Shown here: positions 6,826 through 13,866 of the stretch, piece by piece
How positions within the stretch are numbered: position 1 is the first letter of the stretch
Layout: the number at the start of each line of letters is the position of its first letter
Assembly: GCA_002887195.1 (NCBI GenBank)
Contig: PJAB01001269.1
Span: 1-15,860 of the forward strand
DNA: 15,860 bases
Source: Chrysochromulina parva
Taxonomy: Eukaryota > Haptophyta > Prymnesiales > Chrysochromulinaceae
Direction of reading: 5' to 3'
Notes under the pieces: generated by a model
The model's input: only the letters and a program-made list of their open reading frames with translations
Databases searched by the model: none
What the model was told of the DNA's origin: nothing
Translations under genes and position numbers: made by a program

Positions 6826-9800
6826 TCAGCAAGGGACGATCGACCTTATTCTTGCAGGCGGTACGCCTGGGATGCTCAAGGTCTCCTGTGCGTGTGAATG
6901 AGGTATTCTCAAGGTCTCCTGCGCGAGTGAATGAGGGATGCTCAGTGTCTCCTGCGCGTGTGAATGAGGGATGCTCAAGGTCTCCTCGTCGACTTCGCCC
7001 TCGCACAGGAGCGATGCGCACGTCGTGTCGCCGCCGAACGTGCCGCCGGCAGTGCCACGCGCCACTCTGGCCGTGTGCGCATGCCCCTCAGGACCATCGC
7101 TGCTCTCGCCTAGGGTGACGTGCAGCTCGTGAGCACGCTTGAGAGCACCGAGCATGGAGCGGCCCGCAAAGCGCGTGCGCTGCCCCTGCTCGTCGCACAT
7201 GACGATTTCCAAGCCGTCGGCGGTTGCGTGCTCGCTCCCTGGCACGGCAGCGGCGGCGCGCATGAGCGTAGCTCGCAACTGTGGAAGGCTTTCCACCTTG
7301 GACAGGTCGACCACACATGCCCACGGCTGCAGCCGCGGCTCGCCCGGTTTTGTTAAGCGCGCCGATTCAAAGTAGACCTTCTTGAGAGATGCACGGCCAC
7401 ATCCCAAGCGGTAGCGGGTAGTAGCCACACCAAGCACGAAAAGTACCGCGAGCGTCAGCGAGGAGATGCCACCGTGCGCAGCGGGAGGAGCATCCCCTTC
7501 GTTGAGCCCCTCCCCCCTGCTTCCCGTGGCCAGCTTTGCGCCGCCAAGCTCCGCAGCCACGCCGGCGTCGAGGAGGGCGGCCGTCTCAAGGCTCGGCGGC
7601 GCTGCGACGCGTGCCAGGCTGCCATCGGATCCCGATAGGCTGAGCCGTTCGAACGTAGGCCGCTCGGCTATGCCGCCGACGGCGACTACGCCAACGGCCG
7701 TGTCAAGGCTGGCGGTGAGGCGGTTTGGCTCGTAGAGTGCCGACGAGGGCGAGTCGACAAGCTGCACGAGCTGGGCCAGTAGCCTCGCGGGCACGCGCCA
7801 TCGGGCGCCAGCGAGGAAGTCGAGGGTGCACGATTGGCCTCCGACGGCCACTTCGACAGCCGCCACCTGCTCTGCCGGCGCGCCTAAAACTTCGCCCACA
7901 TCCCTCGCCCAGCGCGCCCCTGTCGCATCAGTGCCGGGTGCGGGCGGGCGGCGGAGGCGCAGCTGCACACGAAGCGCACCCTCTATCACACTGGGCGGCG
8001 GTGGCAGGCGAAGTGGCGCAGAGGGACGCGAGGGCAGCGACCAGCCGCCTGCGACCAGGATGGTGCGGAAGACGCAGCTTCGCGTACACGCAAGTCGGCT
8101 GACAGTGGCCCAGCCACCTACACCGACACCCGCCCCGCCACCGTCCGCTCCACTGCCGGCCGCCCCGCCGTCTGCCCCGCCGTCCGCCCCGCCAAAGCCG
8201 ACGCGCGCCTCGCCGAGCGTCTCCCATGGGATGACGTTGCTCTCTGTACGCACGTCCACTCGCCAGCGCAGCGGCAGCCGGCACGCACGCGCGATCTCGG
8301 GCACATTCCACTCGAGCCGAACCGCATCGGAGCTCAATGCTCGAGCGCGCGGCGCCGAGAGGATCTCCTCACCCTCGAGCGTTGGTAGCGTGGGGAGAGT
8401 CGCACTCGACCATTCGGAGACGCCCATGGCCGTTCGCACGCGCGCTCGGAATTCGTACGCGCGCAGCGGATCGAGGCGTGTGATGTGCACCTTGCTGGCC
8501 GGCGGACCACCACCGCGCCACGCCCATGCCGTGTTCGGTGCGGCGATCGGTGAGGCGCTCGGTACAGCGCGGTGCTCGAGCTCCATCACAGCGCCATTCT
8601 CGCCGCCGCAGCCGCTAGCTAGCGGGGGCAGCTCCACCACGGCGGTCGTGCACCGCTGCCCGCCGCCATCGCCGTCGAAGCGAACCTTTGGCGCTAAGGG
8701 CCGATCGGGCGGGCCGCGGTCGTTGGTGCGGGCGGTGGTCGGCGGCGAGGATGGGCCCCAGCCTGCCGTGCTGAACGCCTGCACGGTGAAAAGGTAGTTG
8801 GCGCCGGGCGTGAGGCCGTCCACACTCGTCGTGAGCCCGCCGACCTGCCGCGATGACCAGCCGGCCGTCAAGCCGGCTGGCCTCACGCGCCCGCTGCCGT
8901 CAGCAAGGGCTCCGTCCGCCGTCGAGTCCGCGCTGCTCTCCGCAGAGTCAGCCATCGCCAGCGTTTCGTCTCCTTCGCCGAGATTCTCGCCGAGCTCCGC
9001 CTCTCGCGTCGCGCGCCACCGCAGCTTATAGCGAGTGGCGCCGGCCGCGCCGTCCCACTCCAACGTGACCACGCTGCACCCCATGGAGATGACTCGAGGT
9101 GGATCGAGAAGTGCGTGAGGCGGCGGGAAGGGCGAGGGCGGTGAGGGCGGCGGCGAGGGCGGCGGAGGAGGAGACTTTCCGGGGGCACGCGGCGGGTGCG
9201 GCGGCGGCGGTGGATAGGGCGGCATTGGTGGCAATCGTAGCGCTCGGCACGAGATCTGGACAGATCCAGGGGCTTTGATGGCGGCCAGGGCGGCCCCAGC
9301 GGTGTAACCGATCGCGGGCGTGACCACAGCTGTGAAGACCATACGGCCAAGGGTGTCTCCCGCCTCGCCAAGCGCAAAATTGGCACGTTTGCCGCCAAAG
9401 GAGCTGATGACGGCGTGGGAGGCCGCCTTGGGCACAAGGCGGCTGACTGCGTCCGAGTTGATGGCGAGGGCGATTGTCTGGCGTGGCACCCATACTGCTG
9501 GCGTGACGGAGGCAGACAACGTCTGCGTGGACGACCTGGTGACCTCAAACTTGGCGCCGGCGCAGGGATTGCCCACGACAACGCTCGGCGGCACGGTGGG
9601 CGTGGGCCCCTTGGCCTTGATGAGGAAAGAGTTGGCCGGGCCAGGGATGCTGTCGAGTTTGAAGGTGGCGCTCGAGCCGGTGGAATTAAAGAGGGTCGCA
9701 TGGTGCACGGACACGATGGCGGTGGGCCCACGGGCCGGTGCGAATTCAAGGTGCACTGCCTGCAGCTTCTTCCACACGGGCACCTTGACCGTGGCGGACC

Positions 9801-11178
9801 ACAGCTCGGAGGAGAAGCTGCGCGAGAGCACGAAGCTCGAGCCGCCTGGCGGTGGTGGCGGCGGCGAGGGCTGCGGCGGTTGCGGCGGCGGCCTCGGCTC
9901 CGGAGGATGGGAGGGAGGAGGTGGCGGAGGCGAGGGCGGCGGTGGGGGTGGCGACGGCGGAAATGGAAGCGAGGGCGGGAGCGGCGAGCGTGGCGATGGC
10001 GGTGGCCGCAGTGGCGGCGGCGGCGGCGGCGGCGGCAGCCTTGGTGGGGCTGGTGGTGGAGGGGGCGGCGAGGGCGGTGGTGGCGGGCGGTTGCAATGTC
10101 GATTGACACATGGAATGCATAGATCCACCACCGCGTGGCCATTGGCCTCAAACTTGAACGAATGCCCGAACTGGCTCGTCAGCTCGAATTCGGTCGTCGT
10201 CCGCGTCGTGCGCCTGAGCGAAGCTTGCCATACACGCGTCACCTTGACCGCGACCCCAAAGTCGATGAGCAACCTCTGCCCTAGTGCCCAGTTCTCGACC
10301 GTTACGTCAGCAGTGAACGAGTGATCAGTGCTAGTTGCACCGGTGGCGGAGAGCGCAAAGCTTGCGCCGAGGCACGCGGCTGGCGGCGGCGGTTGCTGCG
10401 GCCCCATCGGAAATTGCGGCGGCAACGGCGGGGGCGGAGGCTTATGGCGCTTGCCCTCGCACGTGAGCGCGGGTATGGACGGCATGGGCCCACCTCGCGC
10501 TTTGAAGCCGATCTCCGTGTTGCGACCACCACTGAGCACGAGAGTGGCCCGTGGCCCATGGCGGGCTTCAGCCTTGTCGGCATAGCGCGCGTTCCACAAA
10601 CTGTAGATCTCGACCGGTAGCGAGCCCCAGTCGAGGGTTACCAAGCCGTCTTGCACCCATGTCGATAGCTTGACTCGCGCTCGCCACTGTATCTCGCCGC
10701 CGTCGCTGCGGCCGAGATCCTGCTTGTCGTCTGGCATGATCTCCACCTCGCCGACGCCAAAGGCGCCGCCGCACCGCGTGTGTGCGTAAATCGCATTGCG
10801 CTTGTCGGCCGAGGCTGCACACGCCACTGCGTCGGCAGTGAGGCGCACATACTGTGGTCCGGTGGCGAAGCGGGTTGCGCACTGACAGAACTCTGCTTGG
10901 ACAGCGAACCATGGAGTGTGCTCGCACGCCTGTGCGCATTGCACGAGTGACAGCCGCCCACGGGTCATTGCTCGGGACGTCGCTTCCTCCCAAGTCTCCA
11001 GTCCAAGGTCATGTTCCATGTCGTCCACAAAGCAGCCAACATAGGTGTAAGCAGGTGGTGGCAGCGGAGGTGACGCAATGGCGGAAGGCGGATGCACAAC
11101 CTGTTGCGCTCTGCTCAGTGCCGCCTTCGTCTTGATCGGCTGCGCGGAGCCACTGGCCATAAGCACGAGCGAGAGCAT
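6826..11178 (-). CDS. Large surface protein: WSC, four CBM2-like modules, fibronectin type III domains, membrane span, cytoplasmic tail
   Basis: From the ATG at 11176-11178 the protein has 1450 residues. The same frame is open upstream to 11304 but without an ATG. MLSLVLMASGSA forms a signal peptide. A WSC-type cysteine domain spans about 44-135 (YVGCFVDD, LSLVQCAQAC, FCQCATRF). Four modules of about 80-100 residues follow (near 163-240, 272-355, 447-540, 542-645). They share W-x-A-x-V, an internal W-x-A and a G-F-x-A-type strand, like family 2 carbohydrate-binding modules. Ser/Pro-rich linkers separate modules 1-2 and 2-3 and follow module 4. Three fibronectin type III domains span about 690-1060, the first with an Asp/Ala/Ser-rich insertion. 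A possibly SEA-like segment follows, then a membrane span near 1238-1255 and a basic anchor. The tail has a possible ubiquitin- or PB1-like fold (about 1285-1357) and 11-residue repeats. Its likely role is binding wall, scale or prey polysaccharide. Domain calls are by eye; the CBM2 and SEA calls are the least certain. Confidence 0.82.
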   Translation of the reverse strand: MLSLVLMASGSAQPIKTKAALSRAQQVVHPPSAIASPPLPPPAYTYVGCFVDDMEHDLGLETWEEATSRAMTRGRLSLVQCAQACEHTPWFAVQAEFCQCATRFATGPQYVRLTADAVACAASADKRNAIYAHTRCGGAFGVGEVEIMPDDKQDLGRSDGGEIQWRARVKLSTWVQDGLVTLDWGSLPVEIYSLWNARYADKAEARHGPRATLVLSGGRNTEIGFKARGGPMPSIPALTCEGKRHKPPPPPLPPQFPMGPQQPPPPAACLGASFALSATGATSTDHSFTADVTVENWALGQRLLIDFGVAVKVTRVWQASLRRTTRTTTEFELTSQFGHSFKFEANGHAVVDLCIPCVNRHCNRPPPPPSPPPPPPAPPRLPPPPPPPPLRPPPSPRSPLPPSLPFPPSPPPPPPSPPPPPPSHPPEPRPPPQPPQPSPPPPPPGGSSFVLSRSFSSELWSATVKVPVWKKLQAVHLEFAPARGPTAIVSVHHATLFNSTGSSATFKLDSIPGPANSFLIKAKGPTPTVPPSVVVGNPCAGAKFEVTRSSTQTLSASVTPAVWVPRQTIALAINSDAVSRLVPKAASHAVISSFGGKRANFALGEAGDTLGRMVFTAVVTPAIGYTAGAALAAIKAPGSVQISCRALRLPPMPPYPPPPPHPPRAPGKSPPPPPSPPPSPPSPFPPPHALLDPPRVISMGCSVVTLEWDGAAGATRYKLRWRATREAELGENLGEGDETLAMADSAESSADSTADGALADGSGRVRPAGLTAGWSSRQVGGLTTSVDGLTPGANYLFTVQAFSTAGWGPSSPPTTARTNDRGPPDRPLAPKVRFDGDGGGQRCTTAVVELPPLASGCGGENGAVMELEHRAVPSASPIAAPNTAWAWRGGGPPASKVHITRLDPLRAYEFRARVRTAMGVSEWSSATLPTLPTLEGEEILSAPRARALSSDAVRLEWNVPEIARACRLPLRWRVDVRTESNVIPWETLGEARVGFGGADGGADGGAAGSGADGGGAGVGVGGWATVSRLACTRSCVFRTILVAGGWSLPSRPSAPLRLPPPPSVIEGALRVQLRLRRPPAPGTDATGARWARDVGEVLGAPAEQVAAVEVAVGGQSCTLDFLAGARWRVPARLLAQLVQLVDSPSSALYEPNRLTASLDTAVGVVAVGGIAERPTFERLSLSGSDGSLARVAAPPSLETAALLDAGVAAELGGAKLATGSRGEGLNEGDAPPAAHGGISSLTLAVLFVLGVATTRYRLGCGRASLKKVYFESARLTKPGEPRLQPWACVVDLSKVESLPQLRATLMRAAAAVPGSEHATADGLEIVMCDEQGQRTRFAGRSMLGALKRAHELHVTLGESSDGPEGHAHTARVARGTAGGTFGGDTTCASLLCEGEVDEETLSIPHSHAQETLSIPHSLAQETLRIPHSHAQETLSIPGVPPARIRSIVPC
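6871..6987 (-). repeat. 33-bp coding tandem repeat in the cytoplasmic tail
   Basis: Three and a half 33-bp units encode ETLSIPHSHAQ with few changes (HSLAQ in the second, ETLRIP in the third). They lie at the extreme C-terminus, after a DEET sequence. Each unit offers Ser/Thr and a His, so it might be a phosphorylation or linear binding motif, but none is recognised. The unit length preserves frame. Confidence 0.88.
9847..10086 (-). repeat. Ser/Pro-rich low-complexity linker
   Basis: About 80 residues of almost pure proline broken by S, R, L, A and H (blocks such as SPPPPPP and PPPSPRSPLPP). On the plus strand this reads as GGC/GGT/GGA-rich DNA. SP(n) blocks of this kind are the hydroxyproline-rich spacers of algal and plant wall glycoproteins (pherophorin/extensin style) and would give an extended, probably glycosylated rod between modules 2 and 3. 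Confidence 0.88.
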
Positions 11179-11478
11179 GATTGTGCACTTGCACTTCTTC
11201 ACGACGCGCAGGCAAGCACAACTTCCAGACTCCCTCACGCCCACAGCCGCGGTCACCGTCGGCTGTGATGACGCCGCGAAGGAGCGCCCGTTACGAATCG
11301 TCTACCCAAAGCGAACTCCCCTGTTACGATGTGCAACGCATGCGCCGTTTGGCGAGAACGTTGGTGCACACCTCTCCGCGAGCCTCGCGTAGCGCCCTCG
11401 TGGGCGCGAACCCACACCTGCGCAGCACGCGCCCGTCGCAGCGCGCGATACCCGGTACTTCACACTTTTGCACGACCC
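11179..11478. promoter_or_regulatory. Divergent promoter region between surface protein and plastid membrane protein
   Basis: The two chosen ATGs point away from each other across 300 bp, so both promoters should be here. GTTACGA occurs twice (around 11290 and 11321). No TATA box or other strong element is seen. Both reading frames stay open for part of this stretch, so a short upstream exon for either gene cannot be excluded. Confidence 0.4.
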
Positions 11479-12090
11479 ATGCTAATCCTACCCATCGCAA
11501 TCTCGACGGCGTTTGTCGCGCCTTCGACCTTTGACCTTGGACACAGAGATTTCAGCGGGGCCAGTTCAAGCCTCACGCGGACGCAATGGCGACTTCCTGC
11601 AGGGATTTCCTCTGTTGCAGTAGCACGACCTGCTGGTGGCAAGCGGGCACAGCGGCGTTTTGGACGAGAGGCGCTCGCCGCTAAGGGCGTTGCTGGCATG
11701 GTGCTACTCCGCTTTGCATACAGCAGCCCGCTATCAGCCGCTTTGGCCATCGCCCTGAGTTTTGTGGTTGCTGTCGCACCCGTCGGGTCTGTTGAAGCAG
11801 TGCTGCTTGCTGGCCTGCTATGCTTGCTGGGGACCGCCTCGTACTGGCCCGCCAATGTGTTGGTATACGCGCTCTCCTCAGCTGGCGCGGCTGGCTGCCT
11901 CAACGGGTGTCTGATGTGGTGGGAGAAACGGCGCCGGCAAAGCAAGCCAGGCCAACGTCGAGGAGATCGCCGCAGCAAGAAGGACCGGCTCTCGAATGCG
12001 CCGGACACTGTGCCCGAGGACGAAAGCGGCGGGCTGCTCGCGCTGGCCGCTGGTGCCATCCTGGCTGCCATTTTCGGCGCGCTAGGCTAG
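11479..12090 (+). CDS. Probable plastid-targeted multi-pass membrane protein of unknown function
   Basis: The protein has 203 residues from the ATG at 11479. An in-frame ATG at 11329 would add 50 Arg/Cys-rich residues, but only the inner start exposes a leader. MLILPIAISTA is a short hydrophobic signal peptide, followed by FVAPSTF. A Phe just after an Ala cleavage site is the hallmark of bipartite leaders in red-lineage secondary plastids. The next 60 residues are Ser/Arg-rich with few acidic residues (SSLTRTQWRLPAG, KRAQRRFGR), as in transit peptides. Two or three hydrophobic spans follow (about 78-140), then a strongly basic linker (KRRRQSKPGQRRGDRRSKK), an acidic patch (DTVPEDES) and a final hydrophobic segment ending AAIFGALG. 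No family is recognised. Plastid location is inferred from the leader alone. Confidence 0.66.
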   Translation: MLILPIAISTAFVAPSTFDLGHRDFSGASSSLTRTQWRLPAGISSVAVARPAGGKRAQRRFGREALAAKGVAGMVLLRFAYSSPLSAALAIALSFVVAVAPVGSVEAVLLAGLLCLLGTASYWPANVLVYALSSAGAAGCLNGCLMWWEKRRRQSKPGQRRGDRRSKKDRLSNAPDTVPEDESGGLLALAAGAILAAIFGALG

Positions 12091-12604
12091 CCGCTTCGCG
12101 AGTAACCCACACTAGCATGAGTCGCGTCGCGGACGCGTGTGAATCGTCCGGATGCGGCGTCGGCGGTGCGTCACTCTTCGCGCGCACCGCACGGATGGCC
12201 CTAACGCGGTTCAGCATCATATCTCGTGGGACGTGGCAGAGATCCGGCAGGAAAAGGCTGAACACAGTGTAAGTGAAGTGTGGTCCCCGATACCTGATTT
12301 TTGCGCTCGCGTGACCCTCAGTGAACCCTCTATACTGCGCTGCCCAGTGCCCGCACCTCCGACCCAGAGCAACATCAAACCTGTGTTCGGCCCGGCTGGC
12401 CGCTCCTTCAGCATTCGTCTGACTTCGCCGGGCTCGAACCTTGCACGCAGCGCTCGACCTCCTCGAACTTCGCGCGAGACCGTTGGTCGGCCTCCTGACC
12501 CTTGAGGAACCCGAGACTCGCACTGCGTATGTGCAGGCGCACCCATGACTGTGGAAGCACAGCGCCCCTCCTCCGTCCAGCTGCCACGCGCCGGTTGCGC
12601 GTGC
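12091..12604. other. Convergent intergenic region, no gene seen
   Basis: About 510 bp between the stop codons of the plastid-protein and CHCHD2-like genes. Base composition is mixed and codon structure is poor in every frame. An 11-mer matching a tRNA B-box (GGTTCGAGCCC, minus strand, about 12430-12440) is present, but there is no cloverleaf around it. Confidence 0.5.
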
Positions 12605-13121
12605 CTACTGCCGCATAGCAGACGTCTGGCACATCTTGAACTGGTCGAACATGCGCTGGCACATCTCCATGTTGTCCTGCGTCTGGGCCATGCACGCGAG
12701 GAACTGCTGCGTCTCGAAGGCGCACGCCTGCGGAGCCGCCATCGGTGCGCTGGGCGCGCCCGCGGCCGGAGCCTCGCCGCGGCCGGACAACGATCCCGAG
12801 ATTGCGTTGCCGAGCATGGAGCCCGCCACCGAGCCGGCCATCGAGGAGCCGAAGGTGCCCATCATCGAGGGACCCTGTGGCTGACTCATCATCGGTGGCG
12901 GCGCGGCCGGCGCGAAGGTGCGCGCCGGCGGTGGAGCGGCTGCGCACACGCGCGAGATCGGTCCGCGTCAGATGGCCGGCAGGAATGCAGGCGGGAGCGC
13001 AGGCTGGAGCGCAGGCAGGTGTGCAGGCAGGAGCGCTGGCATTTCAGTGCAATCAACACACACCAGGACGTGCCGGCGGAGGAGCCGGGCTGCTACCCTT
13101 GTTGGAGCGACCGAAACCCAT
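12605..13121 (-). CDS. CHCHD2/CHCHD10 (MIX17)-like twin CX9C mitochondrial protein, two exons
   Basis: I read this as complement(join(12605-12939, 13064-13121)), giving 130 residues, close to the 140-155 of known members. Exon 1 encodes MGFGRSNKGSSPAPPPARP. Exon 2 continues APPPARTFAP, then a Gly/Ser/Met-rich hydrophobic segment (MAGSVAGSMLGNAISGSLSG). It ends in a CHCH domain with two CX9C pairs, CAFETQQFLAC and CQRMFDQFKMC, closing at TSAMRQ. Twin CX9C proteins are imported into the mitochondrial intermembrane space and oxidised by the MIA40 relay; CHCHD2/10 relatives act at cristae and in respiratory regulation. Without splicing, exon 2 has no ATG before an in-frame stop (complement of 12968-12970), so the upstream exon is needed. 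The Arg/Ser/Pro/Ala-rich N-terminus is typical of the family. The family call is strong; the splice sites are inferred. Confidence 0.85.
12940..13063 (-). other. Predicted 124-nt intron in the CHCHD2-like gene
   Basis: On the minus strand it begins GTGTGTG at 13063 and ends GTGCGCAG at 12940. Splicing joins G (13064) to CC (12939-12938) as an Ala codon, linking ...PPPARP to AAPPPART in frame. It contains an in-frame stop and a 12-bp tandem repeat, so it is not coding. Other nearby AGs are possible but break the frame or the Pro/Ala run. Confidence 0.75.
12978..13037. repeat. 12-bp tandem repeat, five units, inside the intron
   Basis: Five consecutive 12-bp units of the form GGCNGGNRYGCA on the plus strand; the last unit ends in T. 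They fill about half of the intron. On the transcript strand they read as CCTGC/GCTCC steps, which also supply the pyrimidine-rich tract upstream of the acceptor. Confidence 0.88.
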
Positions 13122-13293
13122 GATGTGCTCGCGAGTGTATCTGCGGTCATCGTAGAGCAAAGAAAACAGTCAAGAATATTGAGCGCGCGCGCCGCCGCGC
13201 GAGAGGGCGCCGCGCGGCGATCGCGAGCACCGCGACTTTCCTGAGAGAGCTTCCAGAGATCGACTGTGTTTCGAAGCAAAATAGTTTGCCGAA
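13122..13293. promoter_or_regulatory. Divergent spacer between CHCHD2-like gene and the 13294-13866 gene
   Basis: There are 172 bp between opposing ATGs. A very GC-rich core of alternating GCGC/CGCC steps (about 13182-13225) is flanked by AT-richer arms. It is the likely shared promoter by position; no specific factor site is evident. Confidence 0.4.
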
Positions 13294-13866
13294 ATGACGA
13301 AACAGGTGGCTTGCATGGCTGTGGGCCTCCGAGCCGGGGGAGATGCTCGAACGGTCGCGTTTCCATGTGCGATGATTTTGCAATCACACTGGCCGTCCAA
13401 CATTGCAAAAATGTTGGACGCCTCCTCCTCTGTTGGCCAGTCTTCTCATTCGACTCGTCTGCGCGAGGAAGTGGACTTTCTCGCACGTGTCGAGGCGGCC
13501 GAAAGGAGGGATGGGGTGGGACCCGCTTACGCGCAGAGCGTGGCGCGCAGGACGGCGGCAGATTCGGCTGACACCACGGCCAAACCTGTTGGCAGCGGTG
13601 AGACGAAAGTCGCCGCGGTACATGGCAGCAGCAGCAGTAACAGCTACGGAGGTGGAAATCGTGTGTCACCTCTACGCGTGACGCCGTCGCGGGAACACCG
13701 AATATTCGACGAAACGGGCGGTCACAGACCAGAGGTCCTGACACGGAAGGCTGCCAAGCTGGAGACCAAGGGGCTCGCAAAGGGCACACCTCGTCCAGGT
13801 GTCAAGGGCACGCCTCGTCCGGGCATCGGGGCGCCCGTGCGAGGTCCCGGCAGCATGCGCGGGTAG
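13294..13866 (+). CDS. Hypothetical basic protein with C-terminal KGTPRPG repeats
   Basis: 190 residues from an ATG at 13294 to a TAG at 13864-13866; no family recognised. The first 40 residues look poorly protein-like, and starts at Met27 or Met40 are possible (the latter ATG, at 13411, follows AAAA). Residues 55-73 (TRLREEVDFLARVEAAERR) would form a charged amphipathic helix. The middle is Ser/Thr/Gly-rich and probably disordered. The tail is basic, with LTRKAAKLETKGLAKGTP, two KGTPRPG units and a Pro/Arg-rich end. No signal peptide or membrane span is seen, so a cytoplasmic, cytoskeletal or nucleic-acid-associated role is possible but unproven. It diverges from the CHCHD2-like gene. The reading frame is better supported from about residue 40 onward. 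Confidence 0.45.
   Translation: MTKQVACMAVGLRAGGDARTVAFPCAMILQSHWPSNIAKMLDASSSVGQSSHSTRLREEVDFLARVEAAERRDGVGPAYAQSVARRTAADSADTTAKPVGSGETKVAAVHGSSSSNSYGGGNRVSPLRVTPSREHRIFDETGGHRPEVLTRKAAKLETKGLAKGTPRPGVKGTPRPGIGAPVRGPGSMRG
13394..13420. other. Perfect 11-bp hairpin
   Basis: CGTCCAACATT at 13394-13404 is followed by a 5-nt GCAAA loop and its exact reverse complement AATGTTGGACG at 13410-13420. It lies inside the 5' part of the 13294-13866 frame and includes the ATG of the alternative start at 13411. In RNA it would be a stable stem. Confidence 0.85.

Noticed and set aside
7826..8797. A 323-codon plus-strand frame
   Set aside because: It lies wholly inside the fibronectin-domain part of the minus-strand surface protein and reads as Ser/Pro/Ala/Arg-rich antisense without domains.
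9320..10324. A 334-codon Gly-rich open frame on the plus strand
   Set aside because: It is the reverse complement of the polyproline part of the surface-protein gene. GGC/GGT runs arise from CCG/CCA proline codons, and no other domain appears.
11179..11256. Extension of the surface protein upstream to a GTG codon at 11256
   Set aside because: Nuclear eukaryotic genes rarely start at GTG. The ATG at 11178 directly precedes a signal-peptide-like sequence.
11460..12071. A 203-codon minus-strand frame opposite the plastid protein
   Set aside because: It is low-complexity Ala/Ser/Pro/Arg antisense, while the plus strand gives a leader plus membrane spans.
12425..12445. Possible tRNA on the minus strand (same B-box 11-mer)
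   Set aside because: No A-box at the right distance, no T-stem and no acceptor stem.
12968..13789. A 273-codon minus-strand frame spanning the CHCHD2 exon 1 and the hypothetical gene
   Set aside because: It runs antisense to one frame and through the intron repeat of the other. It has no domain, and exon 1 in the CHCHD2 frame has a clear family N-terminus.
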